Shown: one piece after another, positions 15,108 through 24,838 of the stretch
Numbering within the stretch: the stretch's first letter is position 1
Layout of the letters: each line of letters opens with the position of its first letter
NCBI RefSeq assembly: GCF_002944315.1
Contig: NZ_CP024312.1
Location: 186,001-250,000 of the forward strand
Length of the DNA stretch: 64,000 nucleotides
Origin: Rhizobium sp. NXC24
Lineage (GTDB): Bacteria > Pseudomonadota > Alphaproteobacteria > Rhizobiales > Rhizobiaceae
Direction: 5' to 3'
Translations under genes and position numbers: made by a program
The notes under the pieces: model-generated
Databases searched by the model: none
Seen by the model: only the letters and a program-made list of their open reading frames with translations
What the model was told of the DNA's origin: nothing

Positions 15108-18047
15108 TCATGTAGGTGAACGGTGCTCAAAATACTTCGCGAAGTCTTGGAGCGGAACCGGCTTGCCGAACAGATAGCCTTGCCCGATTTCGCAGCCGAA
15201 TTCGTTTAGACTAACAGCTTGCCCACTTGTCTCGATGCCTTCGGCCACAGTGGTCATTCCAAGCGCATTGGCGATCGACGTGAATGCTTTTACCAGTTCT
15301 TTGCTGCGATGATCTTTGGCCATTTGGGCGACGAAAGAACGATCAATCTTCAGAACGTCAATGGGAAAACGACTGAGATAAGCAAGCGCCGAATGGCCGG
15401 TTCCAAAATCGTCAATGGCAATACTGAGCCCCATCGTCCGCAGCTTTTCCAGAGTCGCATGAACACTCGGCTCGTCATCGAGGAGTAGGCTTTCGGTGAT
15501 TTCACATTCCAACCATGCCGCTGGGCACCCAGTCTGAGTAAGGGCGAGTTCAATCTGTTTCGAGAGGTCGTTCTGCTTGAACTGACGGGGCGAAAGGTTG
15601 ACGGCAATTTTCAATGGCTTCCGGCGTTTGGAGTTCCAGTCGACAGCCGTTTGCGCGGCTGTTCGAATAACCCAGTCGCCAATCTCAACGATCGTCCCAT
15701 TTTCCTCAGCGATGGCGATAAAGGAACTGGGCATCAAGAGTCCAAACTCCGGATGCCACCAGCGCAGTAATGCCTCGGCACCGATAGTCTCGCCGGACGA
15801 GAGGTCCACCTTCGGCTGGTAATAGAGTTCCAACTCTTTGTTGGCGCAAGCGGTGTGCAAGGCATTACCGAGCTTCACTCGCAGCCTTGCTTGCGCGGTA
15901 AATGCTTCATCGTAGTACTGAAAATTGTTCCTGCCTCGTGCTTTTGCCTCATAAAGGGCGGCATCCGCGTGAGCAAAGAGATCGCTAGGGGAAGCGCCGT
16001 CGTCTGGATAGCACGCTATCCCCAGACTACCGGACACTAAGATATTGCGACCATCGAGATGGAAAGGCCAAGCTATTGCAGTTAACAACCGATTGGTGAT
16101 TTCTGTTACATTTTGGCGACGTCTGACATCCTGCAGAAAAATCGCGAACTCGTCGCCGCCAAGGCGGGCAAAATTGTCGGAATGCCGCAGCTCGGCCGAG
16201 AGACGCCGGGCGACCTCGCAGAGGAGCTGATCACCTGCCGCATGGCCGAGTGTATCGTTCACGTCCTTGAAATTGTCGAGATCCAGTATGATGAGCGCGA
16301 ATTGCTCCTTCTTGGCTTCAGCGTCGGCAAGTATGGTTTCAAACACGCGGTTGAATCGGGCGCGATTGGGAAGTCCCGTGAGGGCGTCGAAATAGGCGAG
16401 CTTCTGTATGTCTTCTCGGTGCGAAACGGCTTCCGTAATATCGCGCATCAATACCAGAACGGTCGAGACCTTGCCGTCGGTATTGATTTCCGGTGTAAAG
16501 CGAGCGTGCAGCCAGTTGTCAGATCCCGAGGTTGACTTGTAGCTCGTCTCCAGTTCGGCCTCTTGGCCGGTCCTCAGGACAGACCGCAGCGTCTCAAGAT
16601 AATCAGCGGGAATGCCCGTGATATCGCCTTCGGCAGCAGGCAGGCCGATGACCTCTTTTGGATCAATTCCACTTAGAAAGCGGCGCATCGCGGGATTGGC
16701 GTGCAATCGGCGAAATTCGCAATCATAACGAATCATCCCATCAGGGGAGTGTTCTACGAGGGAAGCGATTTCGCGCGATTGCTGCGCCAACGTTTCTTCC
16801 ATGACCTTGCGGTCATGAATATCCAGGAGAGTCCCCACCACACGCAACGGCCGACCATGCTTGTCGCGATCGACGACTTTGCCGAGATCCTCAACCCACT
16901 TGTATGAACCATTTCGTTGGCGAATACGGATTTCCGCTTTTTGCTGAGGGGTATTGCCGTTCAAATGCTGCGTACGGGCGTCAACGTACTTCTGAAGGTC
17001 CCCCGGATGGATGCGGGCAAACCAGCTTTCCTCAGAGGAAAGCTCCTTTAGGTCAACGTCGAGGATTTCGCAGGTGCGGGGTGAGTAAAAACCTATATTT
17101 TCCTTGCCGTTCCATTCCCATATACCGATTCCGGCGCTTTCGAGCGCAAGTTCGGAGCGTAGCCGAGACGCGTTTAGCTCGGCTTGCGTTTTCCGGAGCT
17201 CCGTGAGGTCCTGGACGAAGGCGAGAAAGCGGAGGGTTTCATCAGGTCTTGTGATATCTCCCGAGATTATTGCGATCTCGACCCGAGTATCGATCAGATG
17301 CCCGCCGCGGTGAAAGTATTTCTTGGAAATTGTCGCGCGTCCGTTGCCCACCTGCAGAAGAGCCTGCATGGCCTCGCGGTCGACACTGATATCGTCGGCG
17401 GGCGTAAGTTCATGGGCGTAACGCCCGGAAAGCTCCTCACGGCTGTAACCCAGCAATTCCGCGAATGCTTCATTCACTTTCAGATAGCGACCGTGTGAAT
17501 CGATCAGCGCCGCGCCGAATGGTCCGTATTCGAATGCTTCGCGAAACAACCGGTCACGCTGATCTATACTGTCAGGTTCGTATTCATATGCAATTCCTGT
17601 GAGGATCATTGAGCGGTGGTGGCGTGCTCCTGCATGGCATTGAAATTGGATGATTTTGCCGGGACTGTTGAGTGCGTCAACCTTTAGTGTTAGGTCTTGC
17701 CATTGATCGCCGTCCGACGAAGCGGAGCGCAAGGCAATGGCTTGTAGCCAGGGCGCCAGCGCTCTACCTACAGCCTCCCGCATTTGGTGCCGATCAACCT
17801 CCTCTGGAAGCTGATTGAGAAGCCAATCGAGTTCGCTGGACCACCAAAGGTCACCGGTTCCAACGTCGAATGACCAGGAAGCCAGATTAGCGATGGATAG
17901 GTACGACATCTGGCGCGTTTTGTTGCTATCGACGGCATTGGCCCGAACCAATATGTCGGCGTTCTGCGCCTCGGCACACGGTTCGTTCGACAGAACGTCA
18001 AACCGCTTCTGGACCGGATAAGCTGTATTGGCGTGCTTTCCACTCAT
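15108..18047 (-). CDS. PAS-GGDEF-EAL cyclic-di-GMP protein
   Basis: 979 residues, cytoplasmic, no membrane helix. Several PAS domains fill residues about 50-540 (for example FEYGPFGAALIDSHGRYLKV, IGIWEWNGKENIGFYSPRTC and a third ending in MRDITEAVSHRE). GGDEF domain about 555-715 with intact LGGDEFAIFL and an RHSD inhibitory site five residues before it. EAL domain about 730-970 with [34 protein letters not shown] and AEGIET all intact. Both cyclase and phosphodiesterase activities are possible; PAS inputs presumably set the balance. Domain order matches that of the protein at 40238-42409, its distant paralogue. Confidence 0.93.
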   Translation of the reverse strand: MSGKHANTAYPVQKRFDVLSNEPCAEAQNADILVRANAVDSNKTRQMSYLSIANLASWSFDVGTGDLWWSSELDWLLNQLPEEVDRHQMREAVGRALAPWLQAIALRSASSDGDQWQDLTLKVDALNSPGKIIQFQCHAGARHHRSMILTGIAYEYEPDSIDQRDRLFREAFEYGPFGAALIDSHGRYLKVNEAFAELLGYSREELSGRYAHELTPADDISVDREAMQALLQVGNGRATISKKYFHRGGHLIDTRVEIAIISGDITRPDETLRFLAFVQDLTELRKTQAELNASRLRSELALESAGIGIWEWNGKENIGFYSPRTCEILDVDLKELSSEESWFARIHPGDLQKYVDARTQHLNGNTPQQKAEIRIRQRNGSYKWVEDLGKVVDRDKHGRPLRVVGTLLDIHDRKVMEETLAQQSREIASLVEHSPDGMIRYDCEFRRLHANPAMRRFLSGIDPKEVIGLPAAEGDITGIPADYLETLRSVLRTGQEAELETSYKSTSGSDNWLHARFTPEINTDGKVSTVLVLMRDITEAVSHREDIQKLAYFDALTGLPNRARFNRVFETILADAEAKKEQFALIILDLDNFKDVNDTLGHAAGDQLLCEVARRLSAELRHSDNFARLGGDEFAIFLQDVRRRQNVTEITNRLLTAIAWPFHLDGRNILVSGSLGIACYPDDGASPSDLFAHADAALYEAKARGRNNFQYYDEAFTAQARLRVKLGNALHTACANKELELYYQPKVDLSSGETIGAEALLRWWHPEFGLLMPSSFIAIAEENGTIVEIGDWVIRTAAQTAVDWNSKRRKPLKIAVNLSPRQFKQNDLSKQIELALTQTGCPAAWLECEITESLLLDDEPSVHATLEKLRTMGLSIAIDDFGTGHSALAYLSRFPIDVLKIDRSFVAQMAKDHRSKELVKAFTSIANALGMTTVAEGIETSGQAVSLNEFGCEIGQGYLFGKPVPLQDFAKYFEHRSPT

Positions 18048-18851
18048 ACGATCGATCTACGACAAGCCGAAGCCTATCCCTTTCTAATATTTTTCTATTT
18101 GCCTCATGCACTCTCCGGATTTTCCGAATTGAGACGGTTCTCGTTACTGCTATCAACGCGCTGCACCTATTTGGCGGCTAAGGGCTGAACGTGTGTAAAC
18201 GCCGCCGCTCCACGAAGGAGCGAAAAGTCTCGCGTAAACAGCAGCAACAAGGCAAAGGTTCTGGCGAGGAAGCCTTTGGAGGAAAGGAATGCAGGTTTCA
18301 TCCGATACTCCCGCGCAATGAAGTACAGGAGCTCGTCATAATTCCTGTCTGTGGGAACTCTGGGAAATGATCCGATCGAGTCATTCGAGCGGCGGAGGAA
18401 TTGCCGCTTCCCGGGACGTCCAAAGTAAAGCAGGCAAGATAATCTATTTGCCTGAAATCATTTAACGAAATCCTGTTTTCGCTTTGCCTACTCCACCGTT
18501 CGCTCGACGAATGAGGGTTTGCATGCGCAAAATGGACTGCTGGTGCGCAAAATGGATGTTCTCGTGTCCAGTTATAAGCGTTACGCTGTTGGCGACGCTG
18601 GCACCGTTATCATTCATCGCGCTTTACGGCGATCGCAGGTGTTCGAATTCTTCAGCAAGCTGGATACGCGCCCCAGACCATCAACGCCTCGAGTTTTGCC
18701 AAACGATCTGGGTTAAACAGCCTCTCTTTGTCGTCGCGAAAAATCGATCTCGACATCCTGGCCGAGCACGTCGGCCTCCAGATCTGGACTACCGATGATC
18801 GGTGATACCGACTACGCATTTCTTCTGTGCCGTTATTGTTTGCCAACCACG
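18048..18851. other. Gene-poor stretch upstream of the PAS-GGDEF-EAL gene
   Basis: The first part must hold the promoter of the gene that starts at 18047. From about 18600 to 18801 a plus-strand frame is open (AIAGVRILQQAGYAPQTINA ... LDILAEHVGLQIWTTDDR, stop 18799-18801) but has no start or ribosome site and I do not recognise it; it may be another eroded gene. TGCGCAAAATGGA occurs twice, at 18524 and 18544, a 20-bp period. Confidence 0.35.
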
Positions 18852-19702
18852 CTATCTCGTCATGCCCCACTTCAGGATCGTGCGCCGCTCCAACTGCCGG
18901 AACAAGACATTCTCGACGAGGAGGCCGAGCAGGATGACCGTCATCAGACCCGCGAACACCCGGTCGGTATACAGCTCGTAGCGGTTCTGGAAGATGTACC
19001 AGCCAAGCCCGCCTCGGCCTGAGGATGCGCCGAAGACAAGTTCCGCGGCAATCAATGTGCGCCACGCGAAGTCCCAGCCGATCTTGAGGCCGGCGGTGAT
19101 CGACGGGAGGGCAGCCGGCACAAGAATGAGGAAGACGTATCGCAATTGCGCATGCCATAATTGCGGCCCGTCATGCGCAGGGTCTCCGGTACGCTGGAAA
19201 GCCCCGTATACATGTTTAGGGCAAGCGGCCAGAGCACCGAATGGATCAGCACGAAGATGAGGCTTCCCTGGCCGAGCCCGAACCACAAGAGTTGAGCGGC
19301 AAAAGTGCGATAGGAGAGAGAGGATTGAGCATGGAGGTCAACGTCGACAGGAAATCGCAGCCAAGTTGGCTGGATACAGCAAGCTGTTGTCAGGACGAAT
19401 GCCAGAACGATACCCGCGACATAGCCTTTTGACCGGAATATTGATGGAGTTTGCCGCCCGGCCAGGTAAAACCCCATTGCCGATATCTTCGAAGAAGGCG
19501 TGAAATGTTTCTGTGAACGACGGCAGGAGAGGGTCGTTTCCCTGAAGTCCCGGACAATCTTCCATAAAATGGCGAGAAAGATCAGGATAAGGCCTTTTCG
19601 CAGCCATGCCTGTTGCCAGAGCCGCCGTGGCAGTGACACGGGCCGTTCAATAGAGCTACCGGCGACTGGCTCGGGTGGCACGGGCACTGGGCTGTCACGC
19701 AA
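18852..19702 (-). pseudogene. ABC transporter permease (SsuC/TauC/NrtB type), multiply frameshifted
   Basis: Read in three minus frames in turn: SLPRRLWQQAWLRKGLILI, then GNDPLLPSFTETFHAFFEDI and GRAANSINI, then AGIVLAFVLTT and LLWFGLGQGSLIFVLIHS with ALNMYTGLSSVPETLRMTGR, then RYVFLILVPAALPSITAGLK, TLIAAELVFGASSGRGGLGW and a final TGA at 18852. The EAA-loop region and six membrane spans of a nitrate/sulfonate/taurine importer permease are recognisable, but at least three frameshifts inactivate it. No ATPase or binding-protein gene survives beside it. Confidence 0.85.
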
Positions 19703-19828
19703 GACGATCGCGAAGTATTTGGCGCGGGTACGATCGAGCCGACGTTCACCGTGAGCCGGTAAAGCCGAGAGTCACCAAATCCGAGTGAAGTTGCTTCAGG
19801 GTTCGTCGCGCGAACGGCTCTAGATCCG

Positions 19829-19980
19829 TGCGCTAACCACGATCGCTTATTGCTGGGCTTGTCCGGCATCATGAGCGAAGCGGAGCTGCACCAGATCAAG
19901 CAGCGCCTTCATCAGGGCGCGCGCCAGAAAGCGGCACGCGGCGAATTGCGCCTTGGCCTCCCGCCGGATTGGCTCACGAA
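19829..19980 (+). pseudogene. Fragment of a large serine recombinase
   Basis: Plus strand reads NDRLLLGLSGIMSEAELH-like sequence (here NHDRLLLGLSGIMSEAELH) followed by IKQRLHQGARQKAARGELRL. This is the C-terminal edge of the resolvase catalytic domain (LSG-MSEAEL-x-x-K-x-RL) and the linker found in large serine recombinases. No start and no downstream recombinase domain. It indicates that a mobile element once used this locus. Confidence 0.65.
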
Positions 19981-20009
19981 CATTCGGGCAAAATCATTCT
20001 CAATCCGGA

Positions 20010-20205
20010 TGAGGAGGTGCAGGTGAGGACCTTGAAGCGGAAGGCGCCGAAGCCTTGGCCGAATACAAGGTCGTCGTTACCGGAAGTTATCCGGAATACA
20101 GGAGCACGAAAATGCTCGACGCCTACCGAGATTATTCCGAGCGCGGTGGCCGCATCATGTAACTTGGTGGCAATGGCTTCTACTGGCGTATCACCTACAG
20201 CAGCG
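20010..20205 (+). pseudogene. Fragment of an N,N-dimethylformamidase large (beta) subunit gene
   Basis: The frame reads EALAEYKVVVTGSYPEYRST then MLDAYRDYSERGGRIM, a TAA at 20158-20160, then LGGNGFYWRIT. The pairing of T-G-x-PEY-S-x-x-ML-D with RGGR-M-LGGNGFYW is characteristic of the large subunit of N,N-dimethylformamidase and its homologues. Only about 65 codons of a subunit of over 700 remain, with an internal stop. The similarity ends where the ISNCY transposase fragment begins. Confidence 0.65.
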
Positions 20206-20578
20206 TCCAATTGATTTCTTCCCAGCTCTCGGCTCGGATTGCGCTGATCGTCTTGTGCAAGACCGACTTACTCGGGCTCCACCCCCACGGCAGCCGGGCA
20301 AAAGCCCGGAACGAGGCGGAGTCTTCCAGATGGAACGCCAGCTCCTGATAGCTCAACTGACGATACTGCTTGAGTAGCGCGCAGCGCAGCACTGCCTCCG
20401 TTGGCAGGCCCTCGCGGCCGGTTTCCTTGATGCCGTGTCGGCGCAGATCCCGTGTCACCCGGCTCAGCAGCTCGCCATGCTCGTCCAGCCACTGCGACAT
20501 CGCTTTTAGTTCACGGCCAATCTCATGTTCGGCGAAAAGATCGAATATGCTGGCCTGGACGGTGCGTTCTCGGCGCAT
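20195..20578 (-). mobile_element. ISNCY-family transposase, N-terminal fragment
   Basis: 127 residues starting MRRERTVQASIFDLFAEHEI, with LKAMSQWLDEHGELL, TGREGLPTEAVLRCALLKQY and WGWSPSKSVLHKTISAIRAE. These match the start of ISNCY (ISDol1-like) transposases, which are normally about 440 residues long. The sequence stops abruptly at the junction with the dimethylformamidase fragment near 20205, so the catalytic part is lost. The outer end of the element probably lies between 20580 and 20650; no clear inverted repeat partner remains. Confidence 0.8.
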
Positions 20579-20775
20579 TGTCGGCTCCGGCGGTTGCGGG
20601 TTTCCCTTTAGAATCAGTCGCTTGAACCTAAAGTGTACCTGAAACCGTCGGGCTTTACGCGCGGAAAAAGCGAGAATAATATAACAATATCAGAACCTTG
20701 TCGTTTATGGACGGGAACTAGCTATGCTAGGAGAGGCTCACACAAAACGGAGTGGGCGTCAAGGAAACCACTACA

Positions 20776-21294
20776 TCAGCTCCGATCGCGCTTGGGATCC
20801 AGACCGACGTTCAATCCGACCTTCACCCTGTCCATGGCAACAAAGCTACGGAACCGCTTGACGTTCTTATTCGTGAAGAACAACCGCCTCGTCATGGCTT
20901 CGTAGTCCGCCATCGTTCGGACGACGACGAGGAGAATGAAATCCACCTCACCGGTAACGTAGTAGCACTGCTGGACTTCAGGGGCCTCGGCGAAGGATCT
21001 TTTCGTCGCGTCATGCGTGGTGCCGAATTCGCTGTGCATCTCAACCTCGACGAAGACCGTGATCTCGTGACGCACATGCGACGGCTCGACAACAGCGACG
21101 TTGGCGACGATCGTGCCCGTTTCCTCCATGCGCTTGATACGGCGCTGCACCGCGGGCGCCGACAGGCCGATGACCTCTGCGATCGAGCGCTGTGGTGTCT
21201 TGTTGTCCTTCTGAAGAATTTCGAGGATCGCGAGATCGAAGCGGTCGAGTTCCACCATTTCCGCCGCAAGCTTGTCGGTCATCAAGGTATCCAT
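20776..21294 (-). CDS. Lrp/AsnC-family transcriptional regulator
   Basis: 172 residues. N-terminal HTH: LDRFDLAILEILQKDNKTPQ then RSIAEVIGLSAPAVQRRIKR. A C-terminal RAM/AsnC ligand domain follows, with VTGEVDFILLVVVRTMADYE. Such proteins bind an amino acid and form octamers to regulate transport or catabolism. Start may be ATG 21294 or 21282; neither has a strong ribosome site. The neighbour upstream is an MCP gene in the same direction, 80 nt away, which is unlikely to be its target. Confidence 0.88.
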   Translation of the reverse strand: MDTLMTDKLAAEMVELDRFDLAILEILQKDNKTPQRSIAEVIGLSAPAVQRRIKRMEETGTIVANVAVVEPSHVRHEITVFVEVEMHSEFGTTHDATKRSFAEAPEVQQCYYVTGEVDFILLVVVRTMADYEAMTRRLFFTNKNVKRFRSFVAMDRVKVGLNVGLDPKRDRS

Positions 21295-21374
21295 TACGAG
21301 GAAAGAATAGGATCAGCACGCGATATTTTTCTGATACCAAACATCTGAGCTAATTTCCGAATTTCTCTCGGCCC

Positions 21375-22874
21375 TCACGCTGCCCTTCTGGCAACACTGG
21401 CATCGCGTTCCGAGGGTATTCGGAATTGTGCTATCAGGCACCGAAGGCCGTTCATCTGGACCATCATCGAATGTGTTGCACTATTCGTTTGCGCTGCAAT
21501 CCCGACATTTGTTTGGGTGATCTGGTCCATACTGTTGACGGCTTTGCCAATCTCCGAGATTCCCATCGATTGCTCGCGCGACGTAACCGCGAAAGTGGCG
21601 CTATGGTTGGAGATTTCACTGATCCGTTCCGCAATAGTTGTCAGCGCCGTGCCGGTTTCCCCTACGAGAGAAACACCTTTTGCGACTTGATGTGAGGAAG
21701 TGTTGACGAGCGATTTGATCTCCTTAGCGGCGGCTGCGGAACGCTGTGCAAGTTCCCGAACCTCCTGAGCGACGACAGCAAAGCCCTTGCCTGCATCTCC
21801 GGCGCGAGCCGCCTCAACACCGGCGTTTAGCGCCAGCAGGTTAGTCTGAAAGGCGATCTCATCGATAACCCCGATAATCCGGCCAATCTGGTCAGAAGAA
21901 CCCTGGATCGCGGCCATTGCACCAATAGCGCCTTCCACAACGCCGGCGGATTGTTCTACCCATGTTTTGGCATCCATCGTAATGTCTACCATTTTGGCGG
22001 CACTCTCTGCGGAGGCCTTTACGGTGGCGGTTATTTCCTCGAGTGCAGCCGAGGTTTCCTGAATTGCCGAGGCTTGCTGTTCGGCGCGGTCACTTAGTTC
22101 CGCCGCTGAATGCTTCAATGCTCCTGTTTCAACAGCGATCTCCTCAACCGCTGATGCAATCTGAAGGATACTAGCCTCTAGTTTAGCGGCCATGCAGTTA
22201 AAATCGTCCTTCAATTTTCCGGTTTTTTCGGGTAAATCTATAATCCTGAACGTGAGGTCACCGTTAGCAAGGGCAGCAAGGCCGCGACCTAGGGCCTCAA
22301 TCGTCTGCCGATCCTCTTGGGCGACGCGCTCGGCGTCCTGAGCCGCTATGATTTCATCATGCACATCGGCCAGCGAGCCACAGCTTACGAGTATCTGCCC
22401 GTTGGAAATCACTCTGCTGCCGCCGGTATTTCTGAACCACCGATAGCTTCCGTCTTTGACTCTCATTCGGTAGGTAGTTCGGAACCTTCCATCGCCGGTC
22501 GGATGTTTCAAATGCTCAGCATAGTCACCAAATACTCTGGACATGTCGTCTGGATGAATCCGTTCCGAGAACGCTTCGAGCCGATTGGGGAATTCCGCTT
22601 CTGTCTCTGCTCCGACTAGGCGGCGCACCTCGGCAGACCAGACAACTGTATTGTCGCCGGCCTGATGGTCGTTGATCCTGCTGGTGGCGTGCCAAAGGCC
22701 GATACCACAAACCTCCTCCATCAATTCGCTACGCTCTTTAATGGCGATGAGATTCGTAACTTTTTCCGCATTTGCTGCGGCTTTGCCGTTAAAAAATCTG
22801 AGCACGATGCAATCTCCACTTTCTATCATCGGCTTCATTGAAGATGAACATCTACAATTAATTAAATGCCCCAT
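21375..22874 (-). CDS. Soluble methyl-accepting chemotaxis protein with a PAS domain
   Basis: ATG 22874 is behind an AGGAAAGG site (GTG 22880 is an alternative). No membrane helix, so a cytoplasmic receptor. PAS about residues 45-185 ([19 protein letters not shown] ... [16 protein letters not shown] ... [20 protein letters not shown]), a HAMP-like [11 protein letters not shown], then the signalling domain with the hairpin tip [20 protein letters not shown] and [20 protein letters not shown]. The tip binds CheA and CheW. It lacks a CheR-binding pentapeptide (ends SVARRAA). A local cheW remnant (14598) hints at a former chemotaxis cluster. Confidence 0.9.
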   Translation of the reverse strand: MGHLINCRCSSSMKPMIESGDCIVLRFFNGKAAANAEKVTNLIAIKERSELMEEVCGIGLWHATSRINDHQAGDNTVVWSAEVRRLVGAETEAEFPNRLEAFSERIHPDDMSRVFGDYAEHLKHPTGDGRFRTTYRMRVKDGSYRWFRNTGGSRVISNGQILVSCGSLADVHDEIIAAQDAERVAQEDRQTIEALGRGLAALANGDLTFRIIDLPEKTGKLKDDFNCMAAKLEASILQIASAVEEIAVETGALKHSAAELSDRAEQQASAIQETSAALEEITATVKASAESAAKMVDITMDAKTWVEQSAGVVEGAIGAMAAIQGSSDQIGRIIGVIDEIAFQTNLLALNAGVEAARAGDAGKGFAVVAQEVRELAQRSAAAAKEIKSLVNTSSHQVAKGVSLVGETGTALTTIAERISEISNHSATFAVTSREQSMGISEIGKAVNSMDQITQTNVGIAAQTNSATHSMMVQMNGLRCLIAQFRIPSERDASVARRAA

Positions 22875-22880
22875 CCCCAC

Positions 22881-23396
22881 CTTTCCTACCGCGCACTTTT
22901 ATGCGGAAATGGGATACTACCTTCGCTCAGTGGTATAACTGGGTTTGCACAGCATAGTCCGCTCGAGCCGGTCAAATTCGACGATCGAGGCTGATGCCAA
23001 GGCACCTGCCTTCCCTGTTGGCGAATGACCTGGGGCGCCGGCGATCATGCGCAAATGGCCGCCAGGATTGCGGCGGCAGCAATGATTTTCGTACGAAGTA
23101 AGAAGCGGCATCAGCCATAATTCTCACGGACAATGACCTGATCCGGGCGTCATTGCTGTTATGTCTGCATTGCCATAGAGGCATTCAGAGAGATGGGACA
23201 GGTTGGTGCTTCTGACGAACTCCCTCCGATTGTCTTTTTCGATGCACAATGCATAATGAGCGCATGATCGTGTCATGCATGTTCGCCTTGACCATGGCGA
23301 CGCGGAGAGCGTTGCTGGATCTGATGGGTACCTGGATGCGTGGGAATTCAGCCCGACCGAAATAGCCGATGCAATTGCCCAGAGAGTTCAGTTTCT
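22881..23396. other. Gene-poor stretch between MCP and AraC genes
   Basis: No supported gene. A 41-codon plus frame at 23275-23400 (ends DAWEFSPTEIADAIAQRVQFL without its last residue counted here as certain) is protein-like but short and unsupported. 23250-23285 has ATGCAT/GCATGATCGTGTCATGC near-palindromes that could be a regulator site; nothing ties them to a gene. Confidence 0.3.
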
Positions 23397-24440
23397 CTAG
23401 CTGGCAGATCCATCGCCTTCGATTTGTCCATCATCGGAATCCGCGAATAGCGCCGCACGCCGATTCTTCTCATAGCTGCGCCCGAGATCGTATTTCGGCA
23501 GGACACCAAAAGCCGTACGATATTCCTGAGAGAAGCGGCCATGATGTATAAACCCCCAGCGGCGCGCGATTTCATTGATCGTTGCGCATGGCGTGGCGGT
23601 CAACAGATCATGACGCGCGCCATCAAGGCGGAGCTGCCTCAGATAAGCCATTGGAGTGACATCCAAAAATCGTCGAAAATTGATCTGAAGTGCTCGCACG
23701 CTGACGCCCGCTGCCGCTGCCATGTCCGTGATCGTGATAGGCATTGCAATATGTGCTCTGGCAAACTCCAGCGCTCTTCGAAGCTGGCGAGGGGCAATTG
23801 TCTGCACCGGCGATCCTGTGTCCGAAAGCGTGTGGGGCAGATTCTGCACCATCAGGAGACAGAACATCTCTTGGAAGCTGGTCAGGGCAATGGGAGAAAT
23901 CTCGAGATTTTGATCGGCGCAAATCTCATCTCGAAAGAAACGCATGAGTTTGAAAAGATGTGCCGCCGGTCCCGCTGTCAGGTCCTGACGGGGAGCGAAT
24001 TCGAAATCAATAGGTGGCAGCCGCTCGAAGGTGTTGGTTAGGGCCGCGTGTACCGCGCTCCTCGGGACGCAAAATCCCTCCGCAACAGAGCCTGCGTGAA
24101 TATTCACCGCGGAATAGCGGTCGGCCGTCGTCAGCAGTCCCGTGCAGGGCGTGATAGCATGTCGTATGCCGCCTGTTGCCAGATCGTAGCAGGTTCCATG
24201 CTCGAGAAAAAACATGAAGTCATCATTCTCGATGGTGACGGAAAAGGCGCGATCCGTCGAAGTCGATCCCACCCAGCCCACCAGCTCGCCAGCGCCATGA
24301 ACACCGAATGAGAAGAGACCACGGCTGTCGGTACTGAGAGGCCGATAGAAATTGTCGTGCTTTTCACCGTTAAGCCATTCGGAGACCTCACTCGTCGTGA
24401 GCGACGTCGCCTCGAGTTTAAGCGTCAAAATTTCGGTCAA
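23397..24440 (-). CDS. AraC-family transcriptional regulator
   Basis: 347 residues. C-terminal double HTH: ARAHIAMPITITDMAAAAGV then SVRALQINFRRFLDVTPMAY and LRQLRLDGARHDLL, with INEIARRWGFIHHGRFSQEY and RTAFG. The N-terminal part (residues about 20-210) matches the AraC-binding-like domain 2 found in regulators such as those of aromatic and alkane catabolism. The target is not evident: the neighbour on one side is the aminotransferase gene in the same direction, about 400 nt away, and on the other a gene-poor stretch. Confidence 0.88.
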   Translation of the reverse strand: MTEILTLKLEATSLTTSEVSEWLNGEKHDNFYRPLSTDSRGLFSFGVHGAGELVGWVGSTSTDRAFSVTIENDDFMFFLEHGTCYDLATGGIRHAITPCTGLLTTADRYSAVNIHAGSVAEGFCVPRSAVHAALTNTFERLPPIDFEFAPRQDLTAGPAAHLFKLMRFFRDEICADQNLEISPIALTSFQEMFCLLMVQNLPHTLSDTGSPVQTIAPRQLRRALEFARAHIAMPITITDMAAAAGVSVRALQINFRRFLDVTPMAYLRQLRLDGARHDLLTATPCATINEIARRWGFIHHGRFSQEYRTAFGVLPKYDLGRSYEKNRRAALFADSDDGQIEGDGSAS

Positions 24441-24838
24441 TTTGCTCCACCCACTTCACTGTTTTGTCGCGCGCGCTCGCAGTGACGGCAAACAACTGGC
24501 CCCCGGTCAGCTTCTAACGAAAAATTGATTTGACCTCAAATGGCCTTTTGAAGGCTCTCCGCTCCCGCCAACGCTGCGAATGTCTTCTCATCCGACGAAA
24601 GCAATTGACCATTGAGCAAGCACGGGGCTCACGGCTTTTCCAATCCATCAAGGCGCGTATCAATGTGATTAGGCATAGAAGAAGGGCTCGTCTCTATTCG
24701 GCGCGGTTTTCGTCGAGGGCTTTTAGTTTTCCATTGACCAGCTTTCGAGGTTCTTCGGCGCCTGCTTCTCGTCGGGATCGGCCCCTGACCTTCCCATGTG
24801 CCGACGCCTCCTTCCCGAAGGAAGAGAGGCGTTTCTTA
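24441..24838. other. Intergenic stretch holding the AraC promoter and a hairpin
   Basis: No gene supported. Contains the upstream region of the AraC gene and, next to the aminotransferase stop, the hairpin listed at 24804-24832. Confidence 0.4.
24804..24832 (-). terminator. Terminator-like hairpin after the aminotransferase gene
   Basis: On the minus strand ACGCCTC, one unpaired T, CTTCC, loop TTCG, GGAAG, GAGGCGT. This gives a 12-bp stem with a stable C(UUCG)G loop. It starts a few bases after the aminotransferase stop (24839). It lacks a U tract on that strand, while the plus strand has TTCTT after the stem, so it may act as an RNA-stabilising end or a bidirectional terminator. Confidence 0.55.

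Noticed and set aside
18524..18556. Two copies of TGCGCAAAATGGA, 20 bp apart, as a possible CRISPR or iteron array
   Set aside because: Only two short copies, no further repeats or spacers, no cas or rep genes nearby.
23275..23400. 41-codon plus frame with an acidic middle
   Set aside because: Too short, overlaps the end of the AraC gene and has no ribosome site.
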